A stretch of 64,000 bases of DNA, taken from contig CAXIWQ010000012.1 of the NCBI GenBank assembly GCA_964036275.1, positions 105,433-169,432 of the forward strand, written 5' to 3'. Of this stretch, positions 50,421-64,000 are shown piece after piece. This DNA comes from Litoditis marina (taxonomy: Eukaryota > Nematoda > Chromadorea > Rhabditida > Rhabditidae). The stretch's first letter is position 1. Every line of letters begins with the position of its first letter. Below the pieces are notes generated by a model. That model made no database searches. It was given only the letters and a program-made list of their open reading frames with translations, and was not told the origin of the DNA. Position numbers and translations under genes: made by a program.

Positions 50421-52503
50421 TTGCAGTTACAGAGAACAGTTCATACGGCTATCAAATCTGTTGCTCCCAGCTACAAAAACTCAATACAACTATCTTTCCT
50501 GTGGTGCACAACCAGAAAGTACGAATTAACGCGGTTATTGACTCTGTGGCTTGCAGCTACAAAAAAAAGCTTATACGGCTACCAAGTGTGTTGCTCACAG
50601 CTACAAGAACCTAAGACGACTATATATTCTGTGGCGCACAGCCACGAAATACGAATTAACGCGGTTATCGACTCTTTGGCTTGCAGCTACAGAAAAAAGT
50701 TTATACGGCTATCAATTCTGTTGCTCCCAGCTACGAAAACCTAATACGACTTTATATTCTGTGGCGCACAGCCACAAAAGACAAATTAACGCGGTTATTG
50801 ACTCTTTGCCATGCATTTACAGAAAACAGTTTATACGGCTATCAAGTCTGTTGCTCCCAGCTACAAAAACCTAATACGACTATCTATTCTGTGGCGCACA
50901 GCCACGAAATACGAATTAACGCGGTTATCGACTCATTAGCTTGCAGCTACAGAAAAAAGTTTATACGGCTATCAAGTCTGTTGCTCCCAGCTACAAAAAC
51001 CTAATACGACAATCTATTCTGTGGTGCACAACCACAAAGTACGAATTAACGCGGTTATTGACTCTTTGCCTTGCAGCTACAGAAAAAAGTTTATACGGCT
51101 ATCAAGTGTGTTGCTCACAGCTACAAGAACCTAATACGACTGAATATTCTGTGGCGCACAGCCACAAAAGACGAATTAACGCGGTTATTGACTCTTTGCC
51201 TTGCAGCTACAGAGAACAGTTCATACGGCTATCAAATATGTTGCTCCCAGCTACAAAAACCTAATACGACAATCTATTCTGTGGCGCACAGCCACAAAAG
51301 ACGAATTAAGGCGGTTATTGACTCTTTGCCTTGCAGCCACAGAAAAAAGGTTTGTACGGCTATCAAGTCTGTTGCTCCCAGCTACAAGAAAGTAATACGA
51401 CTATCTATTCTGTGGCGCACAGCCACAAAGTACGAATTAACGCTGTTATCGACTCTTTGGCTTGCAGTTACAGAGAACAGTTCATACGGCTATCAAATCT
51501 GTTGCTCCCAGCTACAAAAACTCAATACAACTATCTTTCCTGTGGTGCACAACCAGAAAGTACGAATTAACGCGGTTATTGACTCTGTGGCTTGCAGCTA
51601 CAAAAAAAAAGCTTATACGGCTACCAAGTGTGTTGCTCACAGCTACAAGAACCTAAGACGACTATATATTCTGTGGCGCACAGCCACGAAATACGAATTA
51701 ACGCGGTTATCGACTCTTTGGCTTGCAGCTACAGGAAAAAAGTTTATACGGCTATCAATTCTGTTGCTCCCAGCTACGAAAACCTAATACGACTTTATAT
51801 TCTGTGGCGCACAGCCACAAAAGACAAATTAACGCGGTTATTGACTCTTTGCCATGCATTTACAGAAAACAGTTTATACGGCTATCAAGTCTGTTGCTCC
51901 CAGCTACAAAAACCTAATACGACTATCTATTCTGTGGCGCACAGCCACGAAATACGAATTAACGCGGTTATCGACTCATTAGCTTGCAGCTACAGAAAAA
52001 AGTTTATACGGCTATCAAGTCTGTTGCTCCCAGCTACAAAAACCTGATACGACAATCTATTCTGTGGTGCACAACCACAAAGTACGAATTAACGCGGTTA
52101 TTGACTCTTTGCCTTGCAGCTACAGAAAAAAGTTTATACGGCTATCAAGTGTGTTGCTCACAGCTACAAGAACCTAATACGACTGAATATTCTGTGGCGC
52201 ACAGCCACAAAAGACGAATTAACGCGGTTATTGACTCTTTGCCTTGCAGCTACAGAGAACAGTTCATACGGCTATCAAATCTGTTGCTCCCAGCTACAAA
52301 AACCTAACACGACAATCTATTCTGTGGCGCACAGCCACAAAATACGAATCAACGCGGTTATTGACTCTTTGCCTTGCAGCTACAGAAAAAAAAATCATAC
52401 GGCTATCAAGTCTGTTGCTCCCAGCTACAAAAACCTAATACGACTTTATATTCTGTGGCGCACAGACACAAAAGACAAATTAACGCGGTTATTGACTCTT
52501 TGC
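50421..52503 (+). repeat. Eight-monomer higher-order repeat, two tandem copies (1041 bp)
   Basis: 50421-51461 and 51462 onward match at offsets of 1041-1043 bp, sharing the rare GCCATGCATTTACAG (50809/51851) and CAGCTACGAAAACC (50729/51771). Divergence increases in the last monomers. Confidence 0.8.
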
Positions 52504-53807
52504 TTTGCAGCTACAGAAAAAAGTTTATACGGCTATCAAGTGTGTTGCTCACAGCTACAAGAACCTAATACGACTGAATATTCTGTGGCGCACAGCCACA
52601 AAAGACGAATTAAGGCGGTTATTGACTCTTTGCCTTGCAGCTACAGAAAAAAGGTTTGTACGGCTATCAAGTCTGTTGCTCCCAGCTACAAGAAAGTAAT
52701 ACGACTATCTATTCTGTGGCGCACAGCCACGAAATACGAATTTACGCGGTTATCGACTCTTTGGCTTGCATTTACAGAAAACAGTTCATACGACTATCAA
52801 GTCTGTTGCTCCCAGCTACAAAAACCTAATACGACAATCTATTCTGTGGCGCACAGCCACGAAATACAAATTAACGCGGTTATCGACTCTTTGGCTTGCA
52901 GCTACAGAAAAAAGTTTACACGGCTATCAAGTCTGTTGCTCACAGCTACAAGAACCTAATACGACTGAATATTCTGTGGTGCACAACCACAAAGTACGAA
53001 TTAACGCTGTTATCGACTCTTTGGCTTGCAGTTACAGAGAACAGTTCATACGGCTATCAAATATGTTACTCCCAGCTACAAAAACTTAATACAACTATCT
53101 TTCCTGTGGTGCACAACCAGAAAGTACGAATTAACGCTGTTATCGACTCTTTGGCTTGCAGTTACAGAGAACAGTTCATAAGGCTATCAAATCTGTTGCT
53201 CCCAGCTACAAAAACTTAATACAACTATCTTTCCTGTGGTGCACAACCAGAAAGTACGAATTAACGCGGTTATTGACTCTTTGCCTTGCAGCTACAGAAA
53301 AAAAATCATACGGCTATCAAGTCTGTTGCTCCCAGCTACAAAAACCTAATACGACTTTATATTCTGTGGCACACAGCCACAAAAGACGAATTAACGCGGT
53401 TGTTGACTCTTTTCCTTGCAGCTATAGAAAAAAAGGTTTATACGGCTATCAAGTCTGTTGCTCCCAGCTACAAAAACCTTATACGACAATCTATTCTGTG
53501 GTGCACAACCACAAAGTACAAATTAACGCTGTTATCGAATCTTTGGCTTGCAGTTACAGAGAACAGTTCATACGGCTATCAAGTCTGTTGCTCCCAGCTA
53601 CAAAAACCTAATACGACAATCTATTCTGTGGCGCACAGCCACAAAAGACGAATTAACGCGGTTATTGACTCTTTGCCTTGCAGCTACAGAAAAAAAATCA
53701 TACGGCTATCAAGTCTGTTGCTCCCAGCTACAAAAACCTAATACGACTGAATATTCTGTGGCGCACAGCCACAAAAGACGAATTAACGCGGTTATTGACT
53801 CTTTTCC

Positions 53808-56500
53808 TTGCAGCTACAGAAAAAAGGTTTATACGGCTATCAAGTCTGTTGCTCCCAGCTACAAGAAAGTAATACGACTATCTATTCTGTGGCGCACAGC
53901 CACGAAATACGAATTTACGCGGTTATCGACTCTTTGGCTTGCAGTTACAGAGAACAGTCCATACGGCTATCAAGGCTGTTGCTCCCAGCTACAAAAACCT
54001 AATACGACAATCTATTCTGTGGCGCACAGCCACAAAATACGAATTAACGCTGTTATCGACTCTTTGGCTTGCAGTTACAGAGAACAGTTCATACGGCTAT
54101 CAAATCTGTTGCTCCCAGCTACAAAAACTTAATACAACTATCTTTTCTGTGGTGCACAACCACAAAGTACGAATTAACGCGGTTATTGACTCACTGGCTT
54201 GCAGCTACAGAAAAAAGCTTATACGGCTACCAAGTGTGTTGCTCACAGCTACAAGAACCTAAGACGACTATATATTCTGTGGCGCACAGCCACAAAAGAC
54301 AAATTAACGCGGTTATTAACTCTTTGCCTTGCAGCTACTGAGAACAGTTCATACGGCTATCAAATCTGTTGCTCCCAGCTACAAAAACCTAATACGACAA
54401 TCTATTCTGTGGCGCACAGCCACAAAATACGAATCAACGCGGTTATTGACTCTTTGCCTTGCAGCTACACAAAAAAAAAATCATACGGCTATCAAGTCTG
54501 TTGCTCCCAGCTACAAAAACCTAATACGACAATCTATTCTGTGGCGCACAGACACAAAAGACAAATTAACGCGGTTATTGACTCTTTGCCTTGCAGCTAC
54601 AGAAAAAAGTGTATACGGCTATCAAGTGTGTTGCTCACAGCTACAAGAACCTAATACGACTGAATATTCTGTGGCGCACAGCCACAAAAGACGAATTAAC
54701 GCGGTTATTGACTCTTTTCCTTGCAGCTACAGAAAAAAAGGTTTATACGGCTATCAAGTCTGTTGCTCCCAGCTACAAAAACCTTATACGACAATCTATT
54801 TTGTGGTGCACAACCACAAAGTACGAATTAACGCTGTTATCGAATCTTTGGCTTGCAGTTACAGAGAACAGTTCATACGGCTATCAAATCTGTTGCTCCC
54901 AGCTACAAAAACTTAATACAACTATCTTTCCTGTGGTGCACAACCAGAAAGTACGAATTAACGCGGTTATTGACTCTGTGGCTTGCAGCTACAAAAAAAA
55001 GCTTATACGGCTACCAAGTGTGTTGCTCACAGCTACAAGAACCTAAGACGACTATATATTCTGTGGCGCACAGCCACGAAATATGAATTAACGCGGTTAT
55101 CGACTCTTTGGCTTGCAGCTACAGAAAAAAGTTTACACGGCTATCAAGTCTGTTGCTCCCAGCTACAAAAACCTAATACGACAATCTATTCTGTGGCGCA
55201 CAGCCAAAAAATACGAATTAACGCGGTTATTGACTCTTTTCCTTGCAGCTACAGAAAAAAGGTTTATACGGCTATCAAGTCTGTTGCTCCCAGCTACAAG
55301 AAAGTAATACGACTATCTATTCTGTGGCGCACAGCCACGAAATACGAATTTACGCGGTTATCGACTCTTTGGCTTGCAGTTACAGAGAACAGTCCATACG
55401 GCTATCAAGGCTGTTGCTCCCAGCTACAAAAACCTAATACGACAATCTATTCTGTGGCGCACAGCCACAAAATACGAATTAACGCTGTTATCGACTCTTT
55501 GGCTTGCAGTTACAGAGAACAGTTCATACGGCTATCAAATCTGTTGCTCCCAGCTACAAAAACTTAATACAACTATCTTTTCTGTGGTGCACAACCACAA
55601 AGTACGAATTAACGCGGTTATTGACTCACTGGCTTGCAGCTACAGAAAAAAGCTTATACGGCTACCAAGTGTGTTGCTCACAGCTACAAGAACCTAAGAC
55701 GACTATATATTCTGTGGCGCACAGCCACAAAAGACAAATTAACGCGGTTATTAACTCTTTGCCTTGCAGCTACTGAGAACAGTTCATACGGCTATCAAAT
55801 CTGTTGCTCCCAGCTACAAAAACCTAATACGACAATCTATTCTGTGGCGCACAGCCACAAAATACGAATCAACGCGGTTATTGACTCTTTGCCTTGCAGC
55901 TACACAAAAAAAAAATCATACGGCTATCAAGTCTGTTGCTCCCAGCTACAAAAACCTAATACGACAATCTATTCTGTGGCGCACAGACACAAAAGACAAA
56001 TTAACGCGGTTATTGACTCTTTGCCTTGCAGCTACAGAAAAAAGTGTATACGGCTATCAAGTGTGTTGCTCACAGCTACAAGAACCTAATACGACTGAAT
56101 ATTCTGTGGCGCACAGCCACAAAAGACGAATTAACGCGGTTATTGACTCTTTTCCTTGCAGCTACAGAAAAAAAGGTTTATACGGCTATCAAGTCTGTTG
56201 CTCCCAGCTACAAAAACCTTATACGACAATCTATTTTGTGGTGCACAACCACAAAGTACGAATTAACGCTGTTATCGAATCTTTGGCTTGCAGTTACAGA
56301 GAACAGTTCATACGGCTATCAAATCTGTTGCTCCCAGCTACAAAAACTTAATACAACTATCTTTCCTGTGGTGCACAACCAGAAAGTACGAATTAACGCG
56401 GTTATTGACTCTGTGGCTTGCAGCTACAAAAAAAAGCTTATACGGCTACCAAGTGTGTTGCTCACAGCTACAAGAACCTAAGACGACTATATATTCTGTG
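53808..56500 (+). repeat. Eleven-monomer higher-order repeat of block C, two tandem copies (1435 bp)
   Basis: Positions 53808, 53939, 54199, 54329, 54591 and 54853 match 55243, 55374, 55634, 55764, 56026 and 56288, offset 1435 bp, including rare CTACACAAAAAAAAAATC (54464/55899) and CTATTTTGTGGTGC (54795/56230). No differences were noticed over about 1.26 kb. Confidence 0.85.
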
Positions 56501-57719
56501 GCGCACAATCACAAAAAACAAATTAACGCGGTTATTGACTCTTTGCCTTGCAGCTACAGAGAACAGTTCATACGGCTATCAAATCTATTGCTCCCAGCTA
56601 CAAAACCTAATACGACAATCTATTTATGTGGCGCACAGCCAACAAATACGAATTAACGCGGTTATTGACTATTTGCCTTGCAGCTACAGAAAAAAAATCA
56701 TACGGCTATCAAGTCTGTTGCTCCCAGCTACAAAAACCTAATACGACTTTATATTCTGTGGCACACAGCCACAAAAGACGAATTAACGCGGTGATTGACT
56801 CTTTGCCTTGCAGCTACAGAAAAAAAAGGTTTATACGGCTATCAAGTCTGTTGCTCCCAGCTACAAAAACCTTATACGACAATCTATTTTGTGGTGCACA
56901 ACCACAAAGTACGAATTAACGCTGTTATCGAATCTTTGGCTTGCAGTTACAGAGAACAGTTCATACGGCTATCAAATCTGTTGCTCCCAGCTACAAAAAC
57001 TTAATACAACTATCTTTCCTGTGGTGCACAACCAGAAAGTACGAATTAACGCGGTTATTGACTCTGTGGCTTGCAGCTACAAAAAAAGCTTATACGGCTA
57101 CCAAGTGTGTTGCTCACAGCTACAAGAACCTAAGACGACTATATATTCTGTGGCGCACAACCACAAAAAACAAATTAACGCGGTTATTGACTCTTTGCCT
57201 TGCAGCTACAGAGAACAGTTCATACGGCTATCAAATCTATTGCTCCCAGCTACAAAAACCTAATACGACAATCTATTATGTGGCGCACAGCCAACAAATA
57301 CGAATTAACGCGGTTATTGACTATTTGCCTTGCAGCTACAGAAAAAAAATCATACGGCTATCAAGTCTGTTGCTCCCAGCTACAAAAACCTAATACGACT
57401 TTATATTCTGTGGCACACAGCCACAAAAGACGAATTAACGCGGTGATTGACTCTTTGCCTTGCAGCTACAGAAAAAAGTTTATACGGCTATCAAGTCTGT
57501 TGCTCCCAGCTACAAAAACCTAATACGACAATCTATTCTGTGGCGCACAGCCACGAAATATGAATTAACGCGGTTATCGACTCTTTGGCTTGCAGCTACA
57601 GAAAAAAGTTTATACGGCTATCAAGTCTGTTGCTCCCAGCTACAAAAACCTAATACGACTATCTATTCTGTGGCGCACAGCCACGAAATACGAATTTACG
57701 CGGTTATCGACTCTTTGGC

Positions 57720-60700
57720 TTGCAGTTACAGAGAACAGTCCATACGGCTATCAAGGCTGTTGCTCCCAGCTACAAAAACCTAATACGACAATCTATTCTG
57801 TGGCGCACAGCCACAAAATACGAATTAACGCTGTTATCGACTTTTTGGCTTGCAGTTACAGAGAACAGTTCATACGGCTATCAAATCTGTTGCTCCCAGC
57901 TACAAAAACTTAATACAACTATCTTTTCTGTGGTGCACAACCACAAAGTACGAATTAACGCGGTTATTGACTCATTGGCTTGCAGCTACAGAAAAAAAGC
58001 TTATACGGCTACCAAGTGTGTTGCTCACAGCTACAAGAACCTAAGACGACTATATATTCTGTGGCGCACAGCCACAAAAGACAAATTAACGCGGTTATTA
58101 ACTCTTTGCCTTGCAGCTTCTGAGAACAGTTCATACGGTTATCAAATTTGTTGCTCCCAGCTACAAAAACCTAATACGACAATCTATTCTGTGGCGCACA
58201 GCCACAAAATACGAATCAACGCGGTTATTGACTCTTTGCCTTGCAGCTGCAGAAAAAAAAATCATACGGCTATCAAGTCTGTTGCTCCCAGCTACAAAAA
58301 CCTAATACGACTTTATATTCTGTGGCGCACAGACACAAAAGACAAATTAACGCGGTTATTGACTCTTTGCCTTGCAGCTACAGAAAAAAGTTTATACGGC
58401 TATCAAGTGTGTTGCTCACAGCTACAAGAACCTAATACGACTGAATATTCTGTGGCGCACAGCCACAAAAGACGAATTAAGGCGGTTATTGACTCTTTGC
58501 CTTGCAGCTACAGAAAAAAAAGGTTTGTACGGCTATCAGGTCTGTTGCTCCCAGCTACAAGAAAGTAATACGACTATCTATTCTGTGGCGCACAGCCACG
58601 AAATACGAATTTACGCGGTTATCGACTCTTTGGCTTGCATTTACAGAGAACAGTTCATACGGCTATCAAGTCTGTTGCTCCCAGCTACAAAAACCTAATA
58701 CGATAATCTATTCTGTGGCGCACAGCCACGAAATACGAATTAACGCGGTTATCGACTCTTTGGCTTGCAGCTACAGAAAAAAGTTTACACGGCTATCAAG
58801 TCTGTTGCTCCCAGCTACAGAAACCTAATACGACAATCTATTCTGTGGTGCACAACCACAAAGTACGAATTAACGCTGTTATCGACTCTTTGGCTTGCAG
58901 TTACAGAGAACAGTTCATACGGCTATCAAATCTGTTGCTCCCAGCTACAAAAACTCAATACAACTATCTTTCCTGTGGTGCACAACCAGAAAGTACGAAT
59001 TAACGCGGTTATTGACTCTGTGGCTTGCAGCTACAAAAAAAAGCTTATACGGCTACCAAGTGTGTTGCTCACAGCTACAAGAACCTAAGACGACTATATA
59101 TTCTGTGGCGCACAGCCACGAAATATGAATTAACGCGGTTATCGACTCTTTGGCTTGCAGCTACAGAAAAAAGTTTACACGGCTATCAAGTCTGTTGCTC
59201 CCAGCTACAAAAACCTAATACGACAATCTATTCTGTGGCGCACAGCCAAAAAATACGAATTAACGCGGTTATTGACTCTTTTCCTTGCAGCTACAGAAAC
59301 AAAGGTTTATACGGCTATCAAGTCTGTTGCTCCCAGCTACAAGAAAGTAATACGACTATCTATTCTGTGGCGCACAGCCACGAAATACGAATTTACGCGG
59401 TTATCGACTCTTTGGCTTGCAGTTACAGAGAACAGTCCATACGGCTATCAAGGCTGTTGCTCCCAGCTACAAAAACCTAATACGACAATCTATTCTGTGG
59501 CGCACAGCCACAAAATACGAATTAACGCTGTTATCGACTTTTTGGCTTGCAGTTACAGAGAACAGTTCATACGGCTATCAAATCTGTTGCTCCCAGCTAC
59601 AAAAACTTAATACAACTATCTTTTCTGTGGTGCACAACCACAAAGTACGAATTAACGCGGTTATTGACTCATTGGCTTGCAGCTACAGAAAAAAAGCTTA
59701 TACGGCTACCAAGTGTGTTGCTCACAGCTACAAGAACCTAAGACGACTATATATTCTGTGGCGCACAGCCACAAAAGACAAATTAACGCGGTTATTAACT
59801 CTTTGCCTTGCAGCTACTGAGAACAGTTCATACGGCTATCAAATTTGTTGCTCCCAGCTACAAAAACCTAATACGACAATCTATTCTGTGGCGCGCAGCC
59901 ACAAAATACGAATCAACGCGGTTATTGACTCTTTGCCTTGCAGCTACAGAAAAAAAAATCATACGGCTATCAAGTCTGTTGCTCCCAGCTACAAAAACCT
60001 AATACGACTTTATATTCTGTGGCGCACAGACACAAAAGACAAATTAACGCGGTTATTGACTCTTTGCCTTGCAGCTACAGAAAAAGTTTATACGGCTATC
60101 AAGTGTGTTGCTCACAGCTACAAGAACCTAATACGACTGAATATTCTGTGGCGCACAGCCACAAAAGACGAATTAAGGCGGTTATTGACTCTTTGCCTTG
60201 CAGCTGCAGAAAAAAAGGTTTGTACGGCTATCAGGTCTGTTGCTCCCAGCTACAAGAGAGTAATACGACTATCTATTCTGTGGCGCACAGCCACGAAATA
60301 CGAATTTACGCGGTTATCGACTCTTTGGCTTGCATTTACAGAGAACAGTTCATACGGCTATCAAGTCTGTTGCTCCCAGCAACAAAAACCTAATACGATA
60401 ATCTATTCTGTGGCGCACAGCCACGAAATACGAATTAACGCGGTTATCGACTCTTTGGCTTGCAGCTACAGAAAAAAAGTTTACACGGCTATCAAGTCTG
60501 TTGCTCCCAGCTACAGAAACCTAATACGACAATCTATTATGTGGTGCACAACCACAAAGTACGAATTAACGCTGTTATCGACTCTTTGGCTTGCAGTTAC
60601 AGAGAACAGTTCATACGGCTATCAAATCTGTTGCTCCCAGCTACAAAAACTCAATACAACTATCTTTCCTGTGGTGCACAACCAGAAAGTACGAATTAAC

Positions 60701-61113
60701 GCGGTTATTGACTCTGTGGCTTGCAGCTATAAAAAAAAAGCTTATACGGCTACCAAGTGTGTTGCTCACAGCTACAAGAACCTAAGACGACTATATATTC
60801 TGTGGCGCACAACCACAAAAAACAAATTAACGCGGTTATTGACTCTTTGCCTTGCAGCTACAGAGAACAGTTCATACGGCTATCAAATCTATTGCTCCCA
60901 GCTACAAAAACCTAATACGACAATCTATTATGTGGCGCACAGCCAAAAAATACGAATTAACGCGGTTATTGACTATTTGCCTTGCAGCTACAGAAAAAAA
61001 ATCATACGGCTATCAAGTCTGTTGCTCCCAGCTACAAAAACCTAATACGACTTTATATTCTGTGGCACACAGCCACAAAAGACGAATTAACGCGGTGATT
61101 GACTCTTTGCCTT
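57720..61113 (+). repeat. Thirteen-monomer higher-order repeat, two copies (~1697 bp)
   Basis: 57720, 57850, 58111 and 58241 match 59417, 59547, 59808 and 59938 at an offset of 1697 bp, with GACTTTTTGGC, GGTTATTAACTC and CAAATTTGTTGC variants shared. A further partial copy starts at about 61632, offset 2215 bp. The longest satellite frame (59417-61045, TTG start) lies here because indels happen to keep one frame free of stops. Confidence 0.75.
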
Positions 61114-64000
61114 GCAGCTACAGAAAACAGTTATACGGCTATCAAGTCTGTTGCTCCCAGCTACAAAAACCTAATACGACAATCTATTCTGTGGCGCACA
61201 GCCACGAAATATGAATTAACGCGGTTATCGACTCTTTGGCTTGCAGCTACAGAAAAAAGTTTACACGGCTATCAAGTCTGTTGCTCCAGCTACAAAAACC
61301 TAATACGACAATCTATTCTGTGGCGCACAGCCAAAAAATACGAATTAACGCGGTTATTGACTCTTTGCCTTGCAGCTACAGAAAAAAAATCATACGGCTA
61401 TCAAGTCTGTTGCTCCCAGCTACAAAAACCTAATACGACTGAATATTCTGTGGCGCACAGCCACAAAAGACGAATTAACGCGGTTATTGACTCTTTTCCT
61501 TGCAGCTACAGAAACAAAGGTTTATACGGCTATCAAGTCTGTTGCTCCCAGCTACAAGAAAGTAATACGACTATCTATTCTGTGGCGCACAGCCACGAAA
61601 TACGAATTTACGCGGTTATCGACTCTTTGGCTTGCAGTTACAGAGAACAGTCCATACGGCTATCGAGGCTGTTGCTCCCAGCTACAAAAACCTAATACGA
61701 CAATCTATTCTGTGGCGCACAGCCACAAAATACGAATTAACGCTGTTATCGACTTTTTGGCTTGCAGTTACAGAGAACAGTTCATACGGCTATCAAATCT
61801 GTTGCTCCCAGCTACAAAAACTTAATACAACTATCTTTTCTGTGGTGCACAACCACAAAGTACGAATTAACGCGGTTATTGACTCATTGGCTTGCAGCTA
61901 CAGAAAAAAAGCTTATACGGCTACCAAGTGTGTTGCTCACAGCTACAAGAACCTAAGACGACTATATATTCTGTGGCGCACAGCCACAAAAGACAAATTA
62001 ACGCGGTTATTAACTCTTTGCCTTGCAGCTACTGAGAACAGTTCATACGGCTATCAAATTTGTTGCTCCCAGCTACAAAAACCTAATACGACAATCTATT
62101 CTGTGGCGCACAGCCACAAAATACGAATCAACGCGGTTATTGACTCTTTGCCTTGCAGCTACAGAAAAAAGTTTACACGGCTATCAAGTCTGTTGCTCCC
62201 AGCTACAGAAACCTAATACGACAATATATTCTGTGGTGCACAACCACAAAGTACGAATTAACGATGTTATCGACTCTTTGGCTTGCAGTTACAGAAAAAA
62301 AATCATACGGCTATCAAGTCTGTTGCTCCCAGCTACAAAAACCTAATACGACTTTATATTCTGTGGCACACAGCCACAAAAGACGAATTAACGCGGTGAT
62401 TGACTCTTTGCCTTGCAGCTACAGAAAAAAGTTTATACGGCTATCAAGTCTGTTGCTCCAGCTACAAAAACCTAATACGACAATCTATTCTGTGGCGCAC
62501 AGCCACGAAATATGAATTAACGCGGTTATCGACTCTTTGGCTTGCAGCTACAGAAAAAAGTTTACACGGCTATCAAGTCTGTTGCTCCCAGCTACAAAAA
62601 CCTAATACGACAATCTATTATGTGGCGCACAGCCAAAAAATACGAATTAACGCGGTTATTGACTCTTTGCCTTGCAGCTACAGAAAACAAATCATACGGC
62701 TATCAAGTCTGTTGCTCCCAGCTACAAAAACCTAATACGACTGAATATTCTGTGGCGCACAGCCACAAAAGACGAATTAACGCGGTTATTGACTCTTTTC
62801 CTTGCAGCTACAGAAACAAAGGTTTATACGGCTATCAAGTCTGTTGCTCCCAGCTACAAGAAAGTAATACGACTATCTATTCTGTGGCGCACAGCCACGA
62901 AACACGAATTTACGCGGTTATCGACTCTTTGGCTTGCAGTTACAGAGAACAGTTCATACGGCTATCAAATCTATTGCTCCCAGCTACAAAAACCTAATAC
63001 GACAATCTATTATGTGGCGCACAGCCAAAAAATACGAATTAACGCGGTTATTGACTATTTGCCTTGCAGCTACAGAAAAAAAATCATACGGCTATCAAGT
63101 CTGTTGCTCCCAGCTACAAAAACCTAATACGACTTTATATTCTGTGGCACACAGCCACAAAAGACGAATTAACGCGGTGATTGACTCTTTGCCTTGCAGC
63201 TACAGAAAAAAGTTTATACGGCTATCAAGTCTGTTGCTCCCAGCTACAAAAACCTAATACGACAATCTATTCTGTGGCGCACAGCCACGAAATATGAATT
63301 AACGCGGTTATCGACTCTTTGGCTTGCAGCTACAGAAAAAGTTTACACGGCTATCAAGTCTGTTGCTCCCAGCTACAAAAACCTAATACGACAATCTATT
63401 CTGTGGCGCACAGCCAAAAAATACGAATTAACGCGGTTATTGACTCTTTGCCTTGCAGCTACAGAAAAAAAATCATACGGCTATCAAGTCTGTTGCTCCC
63501 AGCTACAAAAACCTAATACGACTGAATATTCTGTGGCGCACAGCCACAAAAGACAAATTAACGCGGTTATTGACTCTTTTCCTTGCAGCTACAGAAACAA
63601 AGGTTTATACGGCTATCAAGTCTGTTGCTCCCAGCTACAAGAAAGTAATACGACTATCTATTCTGTGGCGCACAGCCACGAAATACGAATTTACGCGGTT
63701 ATCGACTCTTTGGCTTGCAGTTACAGAGAACAGTCCATACGGCTATCGAGGCTGTTGCTCCCAGCTACAAAAACCTAATACGACAATCTATTCTGTGGCG
63801 CACAGCCACAAAATACGAATTAACGCTGTTATCGACTTTTTGGCTTGCAGTTACAGAGAACAGTTCATACGGCTATCAAATCTGTTGCTCCCAGCTACAA
63901 AAACTTAATACAACTATCTTTTCTGTGGTGCACAACCACAAAGTACGAATTAACGCGGTTATTGACTCATTGGCTTGCAGCTACAGAAAAAAAGCTTATA

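Larger units (their letters stand above)
49893..64000 (+). repeat. 130-bp satellite array, block C
   Basis: About 108 monomers, same orientation, running off the right end of the window. It is enriched in variants scarce or absent elsewhere: GCATTTACAGAAAACAG near 50814 and 51854, GCATTTACAGAGAACAG near 58638 and 60333, CGCACAGACACAAAAG near 49983, 52463, 54546, 58327 and 60023, and AACTCAATACAAC near 50478, 51518, 58951 and 60647. Block-specific variants show local homogenisation. No gene is called. Confidence 0.97.

Noticed and set aside
59417..61045. 542-codon open frame as a repeat-protein gene
   Set aside because: It starts at TTG, lies wholly in satellite, is interrupted by frame rotation in neighbouring copies and has no promoter, splice or domain signal.
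1..64000. Telomere, rDNA or histone cluster
   Set aside because: No TTAGGG-like or TTAGG repeats, no rRNA-like sequence and no histone-like frames are present.

Overview
This window is eukaryotic nuclear satellite DNA, not a gene-bearing bacterial or viral region. About nine tenths of it (1-6471, 9500-46294, 49893-64000) is one head-to-tail tandem repeat with a monomer of about 130 bp, roughly 440 copies, all in the same orientation and running off both window ends. The monomer is itself built from three diverged ~43-bp units (44+41+45 bp in the first complete copy, 22-151). Monomers are grouped into higher-order blocks of 6, 8, 9, 11, 13 and 26 monomers that recur in tandem and at a distance. 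The hierarchy is therefore 43 bp -> 130 bp -> 0.8-3.4 kb.

Two non-satellite islands interrupt the array. Each is a clean insertion: removing the island and one copy of a 2-bp duplication restores the satellite register exactly. Island 1 (6472-9499, 3028 bp) and island 2 (46295-49892, 3598 bp) both have imperfect terminal inverted repeats, arrays of a subterminal motif containing AATACCGG, and an AATAAATATT polyadenylation-like signal 230-240 bp from one end. They also carry plausible GT-AG exons. I read them as two members of one unassigned group of DNA transposons inserted in opposite orientations. Neither shows a recognisable transposase. Each holds a candidate small spliced gene (island 1 on +, island 2 on -) of unknown function. 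Island 2 also contains a tRNA-like sequence with intact-looking Pol III A and B boxes (a SINE head or degenerate tRNA), a CT microsatellite and a long fold-back at its left end.

The organism is most likely an animal or similar eukaryote, judged from the tandem satellite, the GT-AG splice signals, AATAAA signals, the tRNA-derived sequence and the microsatellite. I cannot name the taxon. The many open reading frames across the satellite are by-products: 130 is 3n+1, so a reader passes through all three frames of the monomer, which has few stops on the + strand. The frames examined start at TTG or GTG, not ATG. No protein-coding gene is supported in the satellite.
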